From Kiritimatiellia bacterium (GTDB lineage Bacteria; Verrucomicrobiota; Kiritimatiellia; CAIQIC01; Lenti-01), in NCBI GenBank assembly GCA_017527155.1, contig JAFXQI010000007.1, positions 1 through 43,718 of the forward strand: DNA of 43,718 nucleotides. The letters run 5' to 3'. The notes under the pieces are model-generated. The model saw only the letters and a program-made list of their open reading frames with translations. It ran no database searches and had not been told where the DNA came from. Each line of letters begins with the position of its first letter. Positions within the stretch are counted from its first letter, which is position 1. Made by a program: the position numbers and the translations under genes. This document shows positions 40,602 through 43,718 of this stretch, one piece after another.

Positions 40602-40643
40602 AATTTTTTCCGCATTTTCGCAAGGTTTGCTTGAGGGGAGCCT

Positions 40644-40880
40644 TCATGCCACGAGGATCGTGCCGGCGCGGTGGCATTCGGCGAGGTAGCCGCGGGATTG
40701 GTAGTAGAGGTCGGAGTTGAAGCGCGAAAGGGCGTCGGACATCCACGAGGAATACACTTCCACCAGCTTGGCCACCGGATCGGCGCCGTCGGCCACGTCC
40801 TCGATCAGCCGCAGCTTGCGCTCCCGGCCGATGAACTCGATCAGGCTGCAGACGTAGAACAGATCGTCGTAGTCAATCAC
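40644..40880 (-). CDS. DUF3990-associated accessory protein, shortened (78 aa)
   Basis: GTG 40880, overlapping the DUF3990-like gene by 8 bp, gives 78 residues. The N-terminal DLFYVCSLIEFIGRE and the C-terminal VYSSWMSDALSRFNSDLYYQ, GYLAEC match, from memory, the two ends of a family of about 150-180 residues encoded next to DUF3990 and DUF3791 genes. Here the middle is missing, so it looks like an internally deleted but still open version. Probably cytoplasmic and all-helical. The function of this family is unknown; its constant pairing with ART-fold proteins suggests a toxin-antitoxin or regulatory role. Confidence 0.6.
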   Translation of the reverse strand: MIDYDDLFYVCSLIEFIGRERKLRLIEDVADGADPVAKLVEVYSSWMSDALSRFNSDLYYQSRGYLAECHRAGTILVA

Positions 40881-41046
40881 CGGACACCTCCTCGGCCTGT
40901 TCGCGCAGGAGGGTGCAACAGAAGCCGGGTCCGAAGTCCTTGGTGCAGCGCGAGGGGAGAATCCGGGGCGTTTCGACCACGACCCGGCTGCCGTGGAACA
41001 CGGTCTGCGGCGCGGTACCGGCGTTCGGCTGGAAGTGGTCCGTCAT
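40873..41046 (-). CDS. DUF3990-like (ADP-ribosyltransferase-fold) fragment, 57 aa
   Basis: ATG 41046 (GGAGAAGG upstream) gives 57 residues. VFHGSRVVVETPRIL followed by CTKDFGPGFCCTLLREQAEE is the N-terminal core of DUF3990: the HGS strand and the DFGxGF-x2-T-x4-QA segment. DUF3990 proteins are normally about 150 residues and belong to the ADP-ribosyltransferase fold, so two thirds of the fold is absent here; it cannot be an active enzyme of the usual kind. Located between the adhesin gene (32 bp upstream) and the 78-residue partner (overlap). May be a decayed module or a minimal form retained for binding. Confidence 0.6.
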   Translation of the reverse strand: MTDHFQPNAGTAPQTVFHGSRVVVETPRILPSRCTKDFGPGFCCTLLREQAEEVSGD

Positions 41047-41078
41047 TTCCGTCCAATCCTTCTCCTTCCCCCCACCCC

Positions 41079-43718
41079 TCACTTCGCCACGCCGAAGTAG
41101 ATGAACTGGGCCCGGACCGCGGTGAGCTCGAACGCGGAGCATCCCGGCGCGGGGGCGGACTGCAGCTCCACGGTGTCGCCGGCCCGCACGGGGACCGTCC
41201 AGAGCAGCCGGCGCAAATCGTCCGTGTCGCCGGCGCGGCCCTTGCCCGTGACCACGGCGAGTTCGCCGCCGTCCGCGCCGAGGAGCCTCAGGCGGATCTC
41301 GCCGTCCTGCGGCTTCTGGGCGCGGGCCTGGAGCTGGAAGAAGCCGTCGTTGGCCGCCCGCCAGGTGCGCGTCAGGGTGTTGCCGTCCGAGGCCCGGAGC
41401 GTGTTTTCCACGGGGGCTTCGACGCCGCCGCCGACCGACATCTCGTCGAGCTTCGCGAACGCCACCCCCTCGGACGCCCCGGCCCCGCCGAGCCACTTGA
41501 GCGATCCGCCCGACACCGCCACGTGCTCCAGCTCGATCTCCTTGAATCCCTTGAGCGACGCGGCCGTGAAGGAGCCCGCGCTGCGCGCGTCGAACGACTT
41601 CGCCGCCGAAATCGACGCCGCGGCCACGTTGCCGATCGCGATCTGGTCCCCGTCCAGCGCCACTTCGTCGGGCGAGGCGATCAGGTCCACGGAGGCCGCC
41701 TTCAGCGCGTAGGGGGCCGTCGCCACCGCGAACGCCTCCGGACCGAGCGCGCGGACGCAGATGCCGGTGACGTTGTGCGCCAGCCCGTCCGAGCCGTCCA
41801 CCGGCACGGCCAGGCCGAACTCGCCGCCGGACGCGGTGCGGATCGTGAGGTTCGTCTCCACCGCCTCGCCGCTGTCGTAATGGACCGTCGCGACCGTTTC
41901 CACCTCCACGCCCCGGCGCGGATTCCCCTCCTCGTCGCAGAGCACCCCGTCGAGTTCCACGACCACCGGCTCGGTGCCGACCGCGAGCCGCACCGCGCCG
42001 CGCGTCGGCGCCGTGCGCAGTTGCAGGAGCTGGTCGGTCACGAAGGGGATGTTCGCCTGCCCCGGCTCCCCGGCGAGCGCCACGCGGTTGCCCTCGCGGT
42101 CCACGGCGAGCAGGTGCTGGTAGTCGGCGTCGCGGTAGATTTCCGCCGCGTCCTCGTTGCGCGAGCGCTCCCCGCCGAGCGGCGGGTGCACCACGTGCGT
42201 GACCCCGGCGACCACCTGGGTCACCGGCGCGCCGCCCGCGGCGAAGGCCGCCTCCGGCGGCACGTCCGTCGAGCACCAGTGCGCCGCCATCGCCACCCCG
42301 TTCTCCATCGCCACCGGCTCCTTCCCGCCCTCCGTGTCGCCGAAGATGCAGTTCACCGCGCGCACCGCGTCCGCCAGCGAGCAGGTGCTCGCGAGGGAGG
42401 GCCCGCGCTGCTTCGCCGTGTTCCGCGCGAACGTGCACGCCACCAGCGCCACCGGCGCGTCCTTGCCCGTCGAGATCGCGCCCCCCGACGCCTTCGCCGC
42501 GTTCCCGCTGAAGGTCGTGTTCACGAACGTCGAGCGCGCCCCGTCCACGTGCACCGCCCCGCCCGACTGCGCCGAATTGCCGGCGAACGTCGACGAATCC
42601 ACCACCAGCTCCGACTGCCCCGACACCACGCACACGGCCCCGCCGTTGCGCAGCTGCCCCGCCCGGTTCCGCAGGAACGCGCACGCCTCCACCGTCACCG
42701 ACGCCCCTGCCTCGGCCAGCACCGCCCCGCCCGCGCCCTGCGACGGATTGCCGCCCTCGAACGTCAGGTTCGCCAGCGCGAACGGCTTGCGGTCCGCCGC
42801 CGCGCCCGCGAAACGCAGGTGCCGCGCCCCGCCGCCCGCCACCAGCCGCACCCCGTTCGTCAGGCCGTACAGCCCGTTGATCTCGAACGACCGCGCGCCC
42901 GCCGGCACCGTGATTTCCCGCCGCAGCCGCACCACCGTGTCCGTCTCCGCGAGGTCGAAGACCACGCGCCGCCGCCCGTCCGCCCCCACCAGCAGCGGAT
43001 CGGCGGCCAGCGCCGCGACCGCGTCGCGGAGCGTGACGGCGGTGTTCCCGTAGACGTCCAGCGTGCTCGCGCCGTCGTCCGCCGACGTGACCTCGAGGAT
43101 GCTCCCGTCCACCTCCCAGCGCGCGCGCAGCGTGCAATCCTCCACGTACGGCGACATCACCATCGTCGGCTTCCCGTCCGGCCCGTAGACGCACGTCCCG
43201 TCGTCCCGCCAGTATCCCGCGAACCGGTACCCCGCCCGCTTCGGGCACGGGTCGATCCCGCCCGCCGACAACCCGGCCAGCGGCACCATCCGGCAGGCGA
43301 ACGGCTGCTGGAACGCGACCCGCACCGGGTTGCCCGACGCGTCCTTCAGCCCGAGGTCGAGCGTCACCGTCACTTGCAGGAACGGGTCCTGCGGCAGCCC
43401 CGCCCCCGTGTCCGGCACCCGCGCGGGCGAGCACGTCAGCGCCGCGGTCGGCAGCACCACGAGCTTCCCTCCCGCTCCCTGCGCATATCCCGCCCCGCCC
43501 GCCGCACCCGCGCCGGTGCGCGAAACCGGATGCGTGTCTTCATTGTAATTGTTGTGCTCGCTGCTGCCTTCGGGGCTCCGGCCGGCGCTGCCGCCGCCGA
43601 CCAGCCCGCCCTGGCCGTCCCCGCCCCTGCCGCCGAGGATGTTGGACGCGTTGTAGGTCTGGGCGTCGTCGACGACGACATACGACCCGCTGCCGCCGCC
43701 GCCGCCCCCGCCGCCCCC
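41079..43718 (-). CDS. Glycine-rich beta-helix adhesin/surface protein (5' end outside window)
   Basis: The frame is open to the window edge: 879 residues visible, start missing. First comes a Gly-rich stretch (GGGG... with ASNILGGRGGDGQGGLVGGG), as in Gly-rich surface domains. Next is a Listeria-Bacteroides-type repeat (CPKRAGYRFAGYWRDDGTCV, LRARWE). Residues about 240-420 hold right-handed beta-helix units with the GGA[IV]/FxxN motifs of polymorphic membrane proteins: GGAVLAEAGASVTVEACAFL, GGAVHVDG, TTFSGNAAKASGGAISTG. Then follows a regulatory-like beta domain ending ATAPYALKAASV, and a C-terminal jelly-roll-like region. It is a large secreted adhesin. It leads the minus-strand cluster as far as visible. 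Confidence 0.85.
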   Translation of the reverse strand, partial: GGGGGGGGGSGSYVVVDDAQTYNASNILGGRGGDGQGGLVGGGSAGRSPEGSSEHNNYNEDTHPVSRTGAGAAGGAGYAQGAGGKLVVLPTAALTCSPARVPDTGAGLPQDPFLQVTVTLDLGLKDASGNPVRVAFQQPFACRMVPLAGLSAGGIDPCPKRAGYRFAGYWRDDGTCVYGPDGKPTMVMSPYVEDCTLRARWEVDGSILEVTSADDGASTLDVYGNTAVTLRDAVAALAADPLLVGADGRRRVVFDLAETDTVVRLRREITVPAGARSFEINGLYGLTNGVRLVAGGGARHLRFAGAAADRKPFALANLTFEGGNPSQGAGGAVLAEAGASVTVEACAFLRNRAGQLRNGGAVCVVSGQSELVVDSSTFAGNSAQSGGAVHVDGARSTFVNTTFSGNAAKASGGAISTGKDAPVALVACTFARNTAKQRGPSLASTCSLADAVRAVNCIFGDTEGGKEPVAMENGVAMAAHWCSTDVPPEAAFAAGGAPVTQVVAGVTHVVHPPLGGERSRNEDAAEIYRDADYQHLLAVDREGNRVALAGEPGQANIPFVTDQLLQLRTAPTRGAVRLAVGTEPVVVELDGVLCDEEGNPRRGVEVETVATVHYDSGEAVETNLTIRTASGGEFGLAVPVDGSDGLAHNVTGICVRALGPEAFAVATAPYALKAASVDLIASPDEVALDGDQIAIGNVAAASISAAKSFDARSAGSFTAASLKGFKEIELEHVAVSGGSLKWLGGAGASEGVAFAKLDEMSVGGGVEAPVENTLRASDGNTLTRTWRAANDGFFQLQARAQKPQDGEIRLRLLGADGGELAVVTGKGRAGDTDDLRRLLWTVPVRAGDTVELQSAPAPGCSAFELTAVRAQFIYFGVAK

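Noticed and set aside
1-43718. tRNA, rRNA, riboswitch or prophage genes
   Set aside because: I looked for cloverleaf-like segments, ribosomal RNA sequence, and phage structural or integrase proteins and saw none I could support by eye; a covariance-model scan would be needed to exclude small RNAs.

Overview
This window is strongly GC-rich bacterial DNA. Gene content and style suggest a member of the PVC superphylum, most likely Kiritimatiellota or Lentisphaerota. The pointers are a regulatory PTS set (HPr kinase, HPr, EI) with no sugar permease beside it, NifU/NifS, a BspA-type leucine-rich-repeat protein, very large secreted proteins in one operon, TTCCAAYCATTGGAA palindromes, and dense families of short dispersed repeats between genes. 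The taxonomic call is an inference from these features; no marker gene was searched.

Layout. 1-190: the end of an acyl carrier protein gene with its terminator. 200-4.6 kb: repeat-rich DNA, a secreted STN-domain protein, two small orphan genes, then a secreted protein with a C-terminal YidD domain, followed by its usual TPR/membrane partner, whose 5' end is invaded by six palindromes. 4.7-13 kb: housekeeping genes (DUF362 protein, nifS and nifU on the minus strand, a family 2 glycosyltransferase with a good promoter, then hprK-ptsH-ptsI on the minus strand). 13-24.2 kb: an accessory region full of repeats. It holds two XRE regulators, a formylglycine-generating-enzyme-like protein whose C-terminus looks like a diversity-generating-retroelement (DGR) variable region, a remnant resembling a DGR accessory gene, a GIY-YIG protein, an AbiE-type toxin-antitoxin pair, a three-repeat Cys/His mini-protein, a C-W repeat protein, and an amidohydrolase/glycosyltransferase 9/small membrane protein cluster. 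24.2-26.8 kb: lemA and a large membrane partner. 26.9-43.7 kb: a minus-strand surface-protein gene cluster. In transcription order it encodes a glycine-rich beta-helix adhesin (5' end outside the window), a short DUF3990-like protein, a 78-residue partner, a 454-residue secreted fibre-like protein, a 2739-residue giant, a 1008-residue LRR protein and a small secreted protein.

How parts fit. HprK phosphorylates HPr on Ser and EI phosphorylates it on His; without EII genes here the set probably serves regulation. NifS supplies sulfur and NifU is the Fe-S scaffold. YidD assists membrane insertion and its neighbour has the membrane domain often found beside it. The surface cluster is near-continuous (1-17 bp gaps or overlaps) except for a 595-bp repeat-filled break, and encodes several secreted proteins that could form one cell-surface or toxin-like assembly.

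Most interesting points: the orphan DGR-like variable region with its hairpin and accessory remnant; the giant protein whose C-terminal third faintly resembles Tc-toxin A subunits; the reduced DUF3990 module; and at least eight families of dispersed repeats, some with terminal inverted repeats and some incorporated into coding sequences.
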